From: Syntrophaceae bacterium
Lineage (GTDB): Bacteria; Desulfobacterota; SM23-61
NCBI GenBank assembly: GCA_013388675.1
Contig: JACAEW010000311.1
Coordinates: 1-39,777 of the forward strand
DNA: 39,777 nucleotides
Direction: 5' to 3'
Made by a program: the position numbers and the translations under genes. Below are positions 22,100 through 29,892 of this stretch, piece after piece. Under the pieces are notes generated by a model, which did no database searches, was not told where the DNA came from, and saw nothing but the letters and a program-made list of their open reading frames with translations. Within the stretch, counting starts at the first letter, position 1. Every line of letters starts with the position of its first letter.

Positions 22100-23419
22100 A
22101 TGGACCGAATCAACATCGGACTCATCGGATTGGGAACGGTCGGCACCGGGCTGGTGAAGATCCTTCAGGAAAACGGGAAACTGCTGGAAAAGCGCCTGGG
22201 ACTTCCCATGGTCTTGAAACGGATCGCCGACCAGGATATTACCCGCGACCGGGGGATCAAAATCAATCCTGCCCTGCTCACCATTCGGGTCTCGGATATC
22301 CTCGATGACCCGGAGGTCTCCATCGTCGTCGAGCTCATCGGCGGCTTGGAGCCCGCCCGGACCTTCATCCTCCAGGCCATCGAGCGCGGCAAAAACGTGG
22401 TCACCGCCAATAAAGCCCTTCTCGCGGTTCACGGCGGGGAGATTTTCAAAGCCGCCGACGAGGCCGGAGTCGACATCGGGTTCGAAGGGAGCGTGGGCGG
22501 CGGGATTCCCATCATCCGTTCGCTCAAAGAGGGGCTGGTGGCCAACAAGGTCCAGGTCCTCTTCGGCATCCTGAACGGAACCTCCAACTACATCCTGACG
22601 GAGATGACCCAGAAGGGATTGAAGTTCTCCGAGGCACTGAAAAAGGCCCAGGAACTCGGGATCGCCGAAGCAGACCCCACCCTGGATGTGGGGGGCATGG
22701 ATGCGGCCCATAAACTCTGCATCCTGATTTCCCTGGCCCACGGAATCCAGGTTCATCTGGAAGATATCTACACGGAAGGAATCACCGGGATCACTCCGAT
22801 GGACATTGCGTATGCCAAGGAATTGGGGTACCAGATCAAACTCCTGGCCATTGCCAAGTCCGAGGGGGGGCCGATCGAAGCGCGGGTCCATCCCACCCTG
22901 CTTCCCGCCGACCACCTCCTCTCCACGGTAGGCGGTCCTTTCAATGCCATCTTTGTGAAAGGCGACGCCGTGGGGTCCACTCTCTTCTACGGAGCCGGCG
23001 CGGGCATGATGCCCACTGGGAGCGCTGTGGTGAGCGATTTAGTGGACATCTGCCGGAACATTCGCAAGGGTGTCAACCGCAGGGTTCCCCTCCTTTCGTA
23101 CCAGAGGGAGCATTTGCAGGAAGCGGAAATCAAACCCATGCAGGACATTTCCGCCCCCTATTACCTGCGTTTTACGGTCGTGGACAAACCCGGGGTCCTT
23201 TCGCGCATATCGGGGATCCTGGGGGATTTGGACATCAGTATTCTATCGGTCATCCAGAAAGGGCGAAAATCGGAGAGGGCCGTTTTCATTTACATGGTCA
23301 CCCACGAGGCGCGGGAAAAGAACATGAGAAAGGCCCTCCAAGTCATCGATCAACTGCCGGTGATTGTGGACCAGACGGTCTTTATCCGGATTGAAGACCC
23401 GTCCAATCTGGGAGGATGA
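22100..23419 (+). CDS. hom: homoserine dehydrogenase with C-terminal ACT domain
   Basis: Reduces aspartate semialdehyde to homoserine for threonine and methionine synthesis. The protein of 439 residues begins MDRINIGLIGLGTVGTGLVKIL (Rossmann loop GLGTVGTG), continues with VVELIGGLEPARTFILQAIERGKNVVTANKALLA, the catalytic region GSVGGGIPIIRSLKEGL, NGTSNYILTEM and LGIAEADPTLDVGGMDAAHKLCIL, and ends in an ACT domain (YLRFTVVDKPGVLSRISGILGDLDISI, near 354-380), the usual site of threonine feedback. ATGs at 22088 and 22100 are in frame; GGAGG sits 5 bases before 22100, which is therefore chosen. Confidence 0.94.
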   Translation: MDRINIGLIGLGTVGTGLVKILQENGKLLEKRLGLPMVLKRIADQDITRDRGIKINPALLTIRVSDILDDPEVSIVVELIGGLEPARTFILQAIERGKNVVTANKALLAVHGGEIFKAADEAGVDIGFEGSVGGGIPIIRSLKEGLVANKVQVLFGILNGTSNYILTEMTQKGLKFSEALKKAQELGIAEADPTLDVGGMDAAHKLCILISLAHGIQVHLEDIYTEGITGITPMDIAYAKELGYQIKLLAIAKSEGGPIEARVHPTLLPADHLLSTVGGPFNAIFVKGDAVGSTLFYGAGAGMMPTGSAVVSDLVDICRNIRKGVNRRVPLLSYQREHLQEAEIKPMQDISAPYYLRFTVVDKPGVLSRISGILGDLDISILSVIQKGRKSERAVFIYMVTHEAREKNMRKALQVIDQLPVIVDQTVFIRIEDPSNLGG

Positions 23420-23526
23420 CGGCAGGTCTGGTTTCGAGTTATTTGAGTCGAGGGGCGGGAGGGAAGCCATTCTTGGCCTTTTGCCCCCAACCTCTAGCCC
23501 ATCAACTGTTTTGAAGGGATTTGACC

Positions 23527-24747
23527 TTGGGAAGAAAGTACGCGGTTCTTTGCGGGGACGGGATGGCCGATTACCCCCTTCCGGAATTGCAGGGAAAGAC
23601 GCCCCTGCAGATGGCCAAGACTCCCCATTTGGACGGCATGGCCCAGAAGGGCCTGCTCGGCCTGGTGCGGACGGTCCCCCCGGGGATGCCGCCTGGGAGC
23701 GACGTGGCTAACCTCTCCATCTTCGGTTATGATCCGGGTCTTCACTTCACGGGCCGGGCTCCTCTCGAAGCAGCGGCCATGGGGGTCACGTTAAACCCCG
23801 AGGACGTGGCCTTTCGCTGCAACCTGGTTACCCTGGGGTCCAGGAACGGCCGGGAAACCATGGACGATTTCAGCGCCGGCCATATTTCCACCGCCGAGGC
23901 CCGGGAGATCATCCAAAAGGTCCGTGAAATCCTGGGGAACGACGAATTTCATTTTTTCCCCGGGGTGAGTTACCGCCATCTCTTGGTCTGGCGCAACGGA
24001 GAACGGGTCCTGCGGGCGAGGACGACCCCGCCCCATGATATATCGGGAAAAGAGATCGCCGAATATCTTCCAGCGGGGAACGGGCAGGAAGAAATCCTTT
24101 CCCTCATGGAAAGGGCCAAAGAGGTGCTTCCCGCTTTTCCGGTGAACCAAAAAAGACTGGAAGCGGGGAAAAAGCCGGCCAATGCGATCTGGCTCTGGGG
24201 GCAGGGAAAGGCCCCGGTCCTGCGTCCCATGACCGAGCGCTTCGGCTTGCGAGGGTCGGTTATATCGGCAGTGGACCTAACGAAGGGGATCGGCTCCTAT
24301 GCCGGGCTGGAAATCATCCAAGTCCCGGGGGCCACCGGCTATCTCGACACCAATTACGAAGGGAAGGCGGAATACGCGCTGCGGGAGATTGCCCGCAAGG
24401 ACTTCGCCTATGTCCATTTGGAGGCGCCGGACGAGGCGGCCCACAACGGGAACCTGAAGGATAAAATCCAGGCCATCGAGGACTTCGACCGGAGGATCGT
24501 GGGTCCCATCCTGCGGGGGCTGGAAAAAATGGGGGAATTCCGAGTCTTGGCCCTTCCCGATCATCCGACTCCCATCGTTTTAAAAACCCACTCCCCCGAA
24601 CCGGTTCCTTTTGTCGTCTATTCATCCGAGGATTCCGGCAACTCTCCCCGAAAAGAGCGGTTTTTCGACGAGGCCTGCGCCCAGAAAACGGGTTTAAGGG
24701 TGGAAAAGGGGCATGAGCTGATGGAAAAGTTCCTTCTTGGATTCTGA
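23527..24747 (+). CDS. apgM: archaeal-type cofactor-independent phosphoglycerate mutase-like protein, possible homoserine kinase
   Basis: A 406-residue member of the alkaline-phosphatase-superfamily aPGAM group. Metal and catalytic segments: YAVLCGDGMADYPLPELQGKTPLQMAKTPHLD (metal Asp), PPGSDVANLSIFGYDP (the nucleophile-region Ser), GRAPLEAAAMGV, VHLEAPDEAAHNGNLKDK and ALPDHPTPI. The family interconverts phosphoglycerates, but a subset encoded next to homoserine dehydrogenase has been proposed to act as an alternative homoserine kinase; position after hom fits that. There are in-frame TTGs at 23521 and 23527; AAGGG at 23514-23518 favours 23527. A 107-base gap separates it from hom, and ybgC follows after 7 bases. 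Confidence 0.85.
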   Translation: MGRKYAVLCGDGMADYPLPELQGKTPLQMAKTPHLDGMAQKGLLGLVRTVPPGMPPGSDVANLSIFGYDPGLHFTGRAPLEAAAMGVTLNPEDVAFRCNLVTLGSRNGRETMDDFSAGHISTAEAREIIQKVREILGNDEFHFFPGVSYRHLLVWRNGERVLRARTTPPHDISGKEIAEYLPAGNGQEEILSLMERAKEVLPAFPVNQKRLEAGKKPANAIWLWGQGKAPVLRPMTERFGLRGSVISAVDLTKGIGSYAGLEIIQVPGATGYLDTNYEGKAEYALREIARKDFAYVHLEAPDEAAHNGNLKDKIQAIEDFDRRIVGPILRGLEKMGEFRVLALPDHPTPIVLKTHSPEPVPFVVYSSEDSGNSPRKERFFDEACAQKTGLRVEKGHELMEKFLLGF

Positions 24748-24754
24748 CTCTTAA

Positions 24755-25168
24755 ATGACCCCCATGAGTTCCCTCACCCATCGCGCCGAAATTCGGGTCA
24801 CCTATGCGGAAACCGATGCCATGGGAATCGTGTACTACGCCAACTACCTGCGCTGGCTGGAAGTGGGCCGAACCGAGCTCATGCGCAGCCTGGGAATCGC
24901 CTACAAGGAGATGGAAGACCAGGGCACGTTTCTCCCCGTTTCCGAAGTCTACTGCAAGTACCATGGCTCGGCCCGCTACGACGATATCCTGATCGTCGAG
25001 ACTTCCGTGGATTTCGTCAAACGGGCGAGCATCCAATTCTCCTACCGGATTTTTCGGAAGTCGGATGAGAGCCAACTCGTCACGGGTACGACGCTCCACG
25101 CCTTCGTGGACCGGGATGGTGAGATTGTCAAAGTTCCAGCCCTTTTCCGGGCAAAATTGAGCATTTGA
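24755..25168 (+). CDS. ybgC: acyl-CoA thioesterase, YbgC/4-hydroxybenzoyl-CoA thioesterase family
   Basis: A 137-residue single hot-dog-fold protein. The signature EIRVTYAETDAMGIVYYANYLRWLEVGRTELMR (about 12-44) carries the catalytic aspartate in ETDAMG and the YYANY motif; the tail has GTTLHAFVDRDGEIVKVP. Members hydrolyse short-chain or aromatic acyl-CoAs. The tol-pal genes that usually accompany ybgC are absent; here it ends the aminotransferase-hom-apgM run, 7 bases after apgM. ATGs at 24755 and 24764 are both possible and neither has a clear ribosome-binding site. The family is secure; the physiological substrate is unknown. Confidence 0.88.
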   Translation: MTPMSSLTHRAEIRVTYAETDAMGIVYYANYLRWLEVGRTELMRSLGIAYKEMEDQGTFLPVSEVYCKYHGSARYDDILIVETSVDFVKRASIQFSYRIFRKSDESQLVTGTTLHAFVDRDGEIVKVPALFRAKLSI

Positions 25169-25188
25169 TATTTTCCGAAATATTTTTT
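25168..25188 (+). terminator. AT-rich hairpin with T-tract after ybgC
   Basis: ATATTT (25168-25173) and AAATAT (25178-25183) enclose TCCG and are followed by TTTTT (25184-25188). It starts at the ybgC stop codon. The stem is all A-T, so strength is doubtful. Confidence 0.4.
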
Positions 25189-25525
25189 GTATCCCCCATT
25201 TTTTTGTTGCAAAAGTTTCGGGCCTTATGCCATAAGAAAAATTAGAAACACAGGGTCGCCCTTTTGGGGGCAGGTAATGAAGAACCCGGGTATCGGATTT
25301 TTCTAAGGAGACCTGGAGGAATTTTTTTTCCAACCCCCAAAAGAAGGCCTTGACACCGGGCGATGTTTCTTATAGGTTGGTTTGGGGTCATTCGGCTGGG
25401 GCAGCTTTTCTCTCCTCCCGATCCCGATTCCGGGGTTGCAGGAAATTTTCCATTCCCGAATTGATTGAAACACAGACAAACAAGTGGTGCCGGGGGGGCT
25501 TTTTTGCCTTCTTGAGGGGACATCC
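25169..25525. other. 357-bp upstream region of the GAF-Fis regulator
   Basis: No gene is seen. It contains the ybgC terminator candidate, a widely spaced 10-base perfect inverted repeat (25261-25270 with 25334-25343) and a promoter (25350-25378). The sequence is unusually rich in A/T runs for this genome. Confidence 0.6.
25350..25378 (+). promoter_or_regulatory. sigma-70-type promoter for the GAF-Fis regulator
   Basis: A perfect TTGACA (25350-25355), 17-base spacer, TAGGTT (25373-25378). It has the same build as the promoter at 20757. The leader would be about 140 bases. It lies directly after the right arm of the 25261-25343 inverted repeat. Confidence 0.5.
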
Positions 25526-26395
25526 ATGAATTCCGCCTTCAAAAGGGATGAAGAAGTCAGGGAAATTTTAAAACTGAAGGTCCTTTACAGGATCTCCCGA
25601 ATTTTGGGGGGAGCCCTGGACCTGAGGGAGGTTTATCCCCAGATCCTGGCCGTTTTCGCCCAGCAGATGGGAATGAGGCGGGGTGGCCTGCTTCTTCTCA
25701 ACGCCGAATCCAACGATTGGGAGATGGGCGGCTCGCAGGGTCTTTCCCCCGAAGAGATGAAACGGCGCAAAGAATATTTCGGATCGGGGGTCATTTCCCG
25801 GATCCTGGAAAAAGGGCACGCGACGGTCATCGTCGACGGGGGAGAAAACCTCTGGGTCCATGACGGGAAATCCAGGGGGGTGCCCAAAAGGGCCGGGGTC
25901 CAATTTTTATGCGCGCCGGTAAAAGCCCAGGGAACCATCGCGGCGATTCTGGGGGCGGACCACCTGTTTGAAGACCCCGTTCCGATAACCGAAGACCTCA
26001 ACCTCCTGGGCGAGGTCTGCACCCTCATTGGCGATGCAATTACCCTGCGGAGAGCCGTGGCCGCGGAGAACCGCCTGCTTTTGGAGGAAAATTGGAGTTT
26101 TCGGAAGGAATTGGAAAACCTCGGCCGCACTCTGCCGAAAGTCCGCAAAAGGGTCTCCCTGACCGAGATCCTGGAGGAAAGAATTACCCGGATGATCTCC
26201 GAGATGAAAGTCGATCCCCGCTCCAATGGGTGCCTTTACGATGAAGTCTTGAACGTGGTTGAGAGAACCTTGCTGAAGTCTTCGCTGGAGAAGACGAAGC
26301 ACGTCCAGCTCAAAACCGCCCGCTTCCTGGGCATAAACCGGAACACCCTGCGCCGCAAGATCAAGGAACTGGGAATTTGCGGGCAGGGGAAATAG
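25526..26395 (+). CDS. GAF-domain and Fis-type HTH regulator lacking an AAA+ domain
   Basis: A 289-residue protein. The GAF domain (about 15-175) resembles that of NifA-type activators: VLYRISRILGGALDLREVYPQILAVFAQQMGMRRGGLLLLN, then LSPEEMKRRKEYFGSGVISRILEKGHATVI and FLCAPVKAQGTIAAILGADHLF. A linker follows, then a Fis-type helix-turn-helix (about 245-285) with EKTKHVQLKTARFLGINRNTLRRKIKELGI. The sigma-54-activating AAA+ module with GAFTGA and Walker motifs, normally between these two, is absent. It should therefore bind DNA without activating sigma-54 itself. The start at 25526 has GAGGGGA upstream. It is monocistronic and convergent with the polyferredoxin gene. Confidence 0.83.
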   Translation: MNSAFKRDEEVREILKLKVLYRISRILGGALDLREVYPQILAVFAQQMGMRRGGLLLLNAESNDWEMGGSQGLSPEEMKRRKEYFGSGVISRILEKGHATVIVDGGENLWVHDGKSRGVPKRAGVQFLCAPVKAQGTIAAILGADHLFEDPVPITEDLNLLGEVCTLIGDAITLRRAVAAENRLLLEENWSFRKELENLGRTLPKVRKRVSLTEILEERITRMISEMKVDPRSNGCLYDEVLNVVERTLLKSSLEKTKHVQLKTARFLGINRNTLRRKIKELGICGQGK

Positions 26396-26411
26396 TTCCT
26401 CCCCGCTAGTT

Positions 26412-26482
26412 CCCGGTTACTCGTTTCGTGTTCCCGGGGCCGTATTTTTCTTTCAACGCGCAACGGGAAACCAGAAACGGGG
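26412..26482. repeat. imperfect inverted repeat between convergent genes
   Basis: The arm at 26412-26427 matches the reverse complement of 26467-26482 at 13 of 16 positions. It fills the 108-base gap between the GAF-Fis gene and the polyferredoxin gene, and its words (GTTNCTNGTT) recall the repeat at 9607-9685. Confidence 0.5.
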
Positions 26483-26503
26483 GACCAACAGGGCCAATCC
26501 CCA

Positions 26504-28171
26504 TTACAAAAACCCCGCCGGTTTTTTCCCGGGGGTCTTTTCCGGGAGCGGAATGGGCTTTTCCGCTTGGGCGGGCGATTCCTTTTCTCCCACTCTCAAT
26601 CCGGAGCTTTCCAGGATGAATTTATCATCTCCGGGGTCGGCCTTGAATTCGAGTTGCAGCTTCTTGGCCTCCTGGATGTAAGACCCCTCCTTCAGCCGAA
26701 TCTCTCCATCCGGCACAATGGTGATGGCCGAAGTTCCTCCCACGGGGCACTTCGTTTCGCAAAACCCGCATCCGTTGCACTTGGAGGCGATGACCACCGG
26801 GCGGCGGTAGCCGTCCACGGTGCGGAAAACGATGGCGTTGTAAGGACAAATTTCGTCGCAGATGAGACAGAGCTTGTCCTGAGCCCAGACCAGGCACCGT
26901 TCCTTGAGGAGGATGGCCGTGCCGACTTTCGCATGGGTCTTCTCATCCAGGGGAAGGGAGCGGATCGCCTGGGTGGGGCACACCTTGCCGCAGACGTTGC
27001 AGTTCTGCTCGCAGGCGGCGAAACGAAGGTCCATTTTGGGGGTCCAGAGGCCGGATAGCCCCGATTCCCAGAGGCAGGGCTGGAGCGTGTTGGTAACACA
27101 GGACTTCATGCACTCGCCGCAGCGGATGCAGGTCCGCAGGAAATCTTTTTCCGGCAGGGCGCCGGGAGGCCGCACCAGCTGATGCTTTCCCTGGACCGGG
27201 GTGAAAGGGGTCCGGTCGATGAGAAAGGCCGCGGTGAGCCCTCCGGTGAAGGAGGACAGAAGCCCCCGGCGGGAAAGGTCCACGCGGGAGTATTCCCCCC
27301 CGAGCTGACGGGCTCGGACGGTAGCGGGAAGGGCGGGGAAGGAGACCGCCTCCCTCGGGCAGACTTGGGAACAGGTACGGCATTGAATACACTCGGGCAG
27401 GCGCGTTTTTTTCGGGTCTTCCTCGATGGCCCCCATGGGGCAGGAGCGCACGCACTTGAGACACTGGTTACAGGCCGGGCTGACCCGCCGTTTGAAAAGC
27501 CCCAACGGCGAGATCAGGCTGAGAAAAGCCCCCAGGGGACAGAGATAGCGGCACCAGAAACGGGGGGCGATCCGGTTTAAAGCCACGATTCCGGAAAAAA
27601 TCAGGAAGGTGATGAGTCCCATGTAGAACACCGGCTGGGTGTAGTGCCGGTAGGACAGCCCCATCCAACCCAGGGCCTGGGCCAAAGGGCGCAGGAGGTC
27701 CAGGAATAAGTTGATGACGGTGATCACCAGGGGATAGAGGGAAAAAGTATAGAAGCGGGTCAGGAGAGGAAGGGGGTCCAGGAGGTAGGCCAGGGTCAAA
27801 CCGGCAAGGGATGAGCTCAGGAAAAGAACGAGGACGAAGAATTTGACCTTTCTCCAGAGAATTTCTTTCTTCACTCCCGGCCGGGCTTTTTTGCGCCCCA
27901 GGAGCGGGTCCAGGAAATCGATGACCCCGCCCATGGGGCAGACGTAACCGCAAAAGAACCGACCTACGAGGAGAGTGGCTCCGATTAAAAGAAGAGACCA
28001 AAGGGTCCGCCCGATCACTTCTTGCGCGGAAAGAATGGCGCTCAAACCCAAGAGGGGGTCGAGTCGCAGATAGATATCCGCGGGAAGCCAATCCGGAAGT
28101 TTGTAATTGGCGAAAAAAAAGAAAAGCAGAGAGAACAGAATAAGCGAGAGGGCCTGGGCCAGGGGCCTCAT
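26504..28171 (-). CDS. membrane polyferredoxin, NapH-NapG-like fusion
   Basis: A 555-residue membrane electron-transfer protein. The first part (1-290) is NapH-like: several membrane helices, the motifs CGYVCPMG (74-81) and CRYLCPLG (207-214), then two [4Fe-4S] motifs CNQCLKCVRSCP (235-246) and CIQCRTCSQVCP (261-272). A twin-arginine-like SRRGLLSSFTGGLTAAFLI follows (300-318), and then a NapG-like part with four more cluster motifs starting CIRCGECMKSC (348), CEQNCNVCGKVCP (387), CLICDEICP (435) and CNGCGFCETKCP (465). The start overlaps the stop of the DUF362 gene (ATGA), with AAGGG upstream. It probably moves electrons from quinol towards an exported partner; which one is unknown. Confidence 0.87.
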   Translation of the reverse strand: MRPLAQALSLILFSLLFFFFANYKLPDWLPADIYLRLDPLLGLSAILSAQEVIGRTLWSLLLIGATLLVGRFFCGYVCPMGGVIDFLDPLLGRKKARPGVKKEILWRKVKFFVLVLFLSSSLAGLTLAYLLDPLPLLTRFYTFSLYPLVITVINLFLDLLRPLAQALGWMGLSYRHYTQPVFYMGLITFLIFSGIVALNRIAPRFWCRYLCPLGAFLSLISPLGLFKRRVSPACNQCLKCVRSCPMGAIEEDPKKTRLPECIQCRTCSQVCPREAVSFPALPATVRARQLGGEYSRVDLSRRGLLSSFTGGLTAAFLIDRTPFTPVQGKHQLVRPPGALPEKDFLRTCIRCGECMKSCVTNTLQPCLWESGLSGLWTPKMDLRFAACEQNCNVCGKVCPTQAIRSLPLDEKTHAKVGTAILLKERCLVWAQDKLCLICDEICPYNAIVFRTVDGYRRPVVIASKCNGCGFCETKCPVGGTSAITIVPDGEIRLKEGSYIQEAKKLQLEFKADPGDDKFILESSGLRVGEKESPAQAEKPIPLPEKTPGKKPAGFL

Positions 28172-29094
28172 GCTTTTCCCTTCAGGATTCGAAGGTCCCC
28201 CAGGTCGATCTTTCCCAAACCCCGCTGGTGGGCGGCGAGAATATGCTTGACCTGTCGGCCCTTGAAGTTCTGCCCGTACCAGGGAGCCACGCTGACGCCG
28301 TAGGAATCCACCGCCACCGGGTCGGCGCCGGCGATGATCAGGTTGGGTTTGACCACTTCGCCGGGGCCGCCGGGGCCCCCGGAAACCAGGGCTCGGGTGG
28401 CATCCAGGATGCTGAGCTGGGGTTTAATCACCGTGGCCAGGTCGGCGATTGCCTGGTCGATATCATATTTGGAATGGAAACTGTACCGGTCCCAGATTAA
28501 TCCCATGAGGCCTTTGAGGCCCAGACTGACCCCGGTGGCGGAATGGGACTTCGCCTGGGGGATGCTGATGAGAACGTCGCTTTCCAGGACTTCCCGCATG
28601 ACCTCCACCCGGTCGAACACCTTCCCCTGGGGCACCTTGATTTCTCGGTAGAATTTCTTCTCCTCCAGGGCAAGCACATGAACGCCTTTCAGGCCCTGGA
28701 AGGCGTCCAACATCCCCGATCGCTCGAGGCAGAGATCGCCTTTGCGAAGGGGATAATCGAGGACCAAAACCCGCTGGGCCCCCGCCCCCAAGCAGGCTTG
28801 AGCCACCGCTACCACCACCGCAGGATGGGTGGTTGAAGCTCGGTCGGGGGGGTTGGCAAAAGACATGTTGGGCTTCAGGACGACCTTTTGCCCCTTTTTC
28901 ACGAAGCGGGAAATTCCCCCCAAAGCCTCGATCGCCTTTTGAGTCGCGGCCGCCGGCTCCCCGGTAATGACCGCCAGGTCATAGTCCTCTTTCGCCAGCA
29001 GCCAATCGGGCCTTTCCGCCGAAGCCATGACCAGTCCCGCGCCCGCAGTCCTCAAGAACGCCCGGCGGGTGATTCCATTAACCCCTCTTCCCAT
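28168..29094 (-). CDS. DUF362 domain protein with Tat signal
   Basis: A 308-residue protein beginning MGRGVNGITRRAFLRTAGAGLVMASA, a twin-arginine export signal (TRRAFL). The body matches DUF362: VVLKPNMSFANPPDRASTTHPAVVVAVAQACLGAGAQRVLVLDYP, LISIPQAKSHSATGVSLGLKGLMGLIWDR, LSILDATRALVSGGPGGPGEVVKPNLIIAGADPVAVDSYG. Unlike many DUF362 proteins it carries no ferredoxin motif of its own. It is directly coupled to the fused polyferredoxin, which presumably supplies electrons or maturation in the periplasm. The start at 29094 is set by GGGAG 6 bases upstream and leaves the Tat signal near the N-terminus. The biochemical function of the family is not established. Confidence 0.87.
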   Translation of the reverse strand: MGRGVNGITRRAFLRTAGAGLVMASAERPDWLLAKEDYDLAVITGEPAAATQKAIEALGGISRFVKKGQKVVLKPNMSFANPPDRASTTHPAVVVAVAQACLGAGAQRVLVLDYPLRKGDLCLERSGMLDAFQGLKGVHVLALEEKKFYREIKVPQGKVFDRVEVMREVLESDVLISIPQAKSHSATGVSLGLKGLMGLIWDRYSFHSKYDIDQAIADLATVIKPQLSILDATRALVSGGPGGPGEVVKPNLIIAGADPVAVDSYGVSVAPWYGQNFKGRQVKHILAAHQRGLGKIDLGDLRILKGKA

Positions 29095-29892
29095 GTCTTC
29101 TCCCTTTCGTATCAACCAGAATCAATTCGGAACCATGACTCATTGTACGTCTCCCGGCTCCTTCACTTCCTATGATCTTCATCAGGGGGATAGGGCGGCT
29201 GGGGATCGGATCCCCCCTTACCCGCCCCGGGCAGGCGAATAAAATCATATCCCATGGACCATGGATAATAAAGAGGAATTTCGCGGGCGAAAGGCTCTTA
29301 CGCCGGGGGCTCTTGTGCATTGCATGTTCAAAATTAATGGGATAGTATGGATTGGAGATATAAAGGGAAAAGGATTCGGACAGAAACCGGGGTGACTTTT
29401 CGCAAAGCATTCGGAATGAAACAATTTCTTATCGATAAGCAGAGAAAGATTTTCATAAAAATCAGTTCTTGGTCGAAAAGGGCTTTATTCAATCGTTTTG
29501 AGAAGTCATTCCTGGGTCAGAAGAGATATGCTTCGGAGCCATGATTTTCTTTGGGAGCATAACCTGGCCAAAATACCCCACTCATCCTGCCCTTTTACGC
29601 GAGGGGCTGTGGTAATTGTTTAAAATAATAAAGGAATTTATTTTCTTCCAGCGGGGAGCCAGAAGGGGGAATTTCGCTTTTATTCCTCCGAATCAATCAA
29701 AAAAGCTCTCCTCCTTTTGAAAAAAGGGAGGACGGGATGGATTTCACGGGAAGCCCTTTTTGAATGGCTAAACAGTCACAATTTTTCACTGTTTGGGGCG
29801 GTTTGGGATTATATCGATAGGGGAGCCTTCACGCCTTTTTCGAAGGAAAGTTCCCAAAGCTCTTCCTGATGTTTAAGGGAGAACAGGAGATA
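29095..29892. other. long AT-rich intergenic region (about 800 bp) upstream of the exosortase
   Basis: No convincing gene is present. Seen are a GGGGAT/ATCCCC hairpin (29201-29215), A/T-rich stretches, a 7-base perfect dyad (29770-29794) and candidate weak -10 boxes near 29810. It separates two divergent units (DUF362 on minus, exosortase on plus), so it should hold both promoters. Confidence 0.6.
29770..29794. promoter_or_regulatory. dyad-symmetric operator-like site upstream of the exosortase gene
   Basis: AAACAGT (29770-29776) and ACTGTTT (29788-29794) are exact complements separated by 11 bases, roughly one helical turn. It lies 99 bases before the exosortase start codon. The binding protein is unknown. 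Confidence 0.4.

Noticed and set aside
29347..29544. 65-residue open frame in the gap before the exosortase
   Set aside because: No ribosome-binding site, AT-rich composition unlike the neighbouring genes, and no recognisable features.
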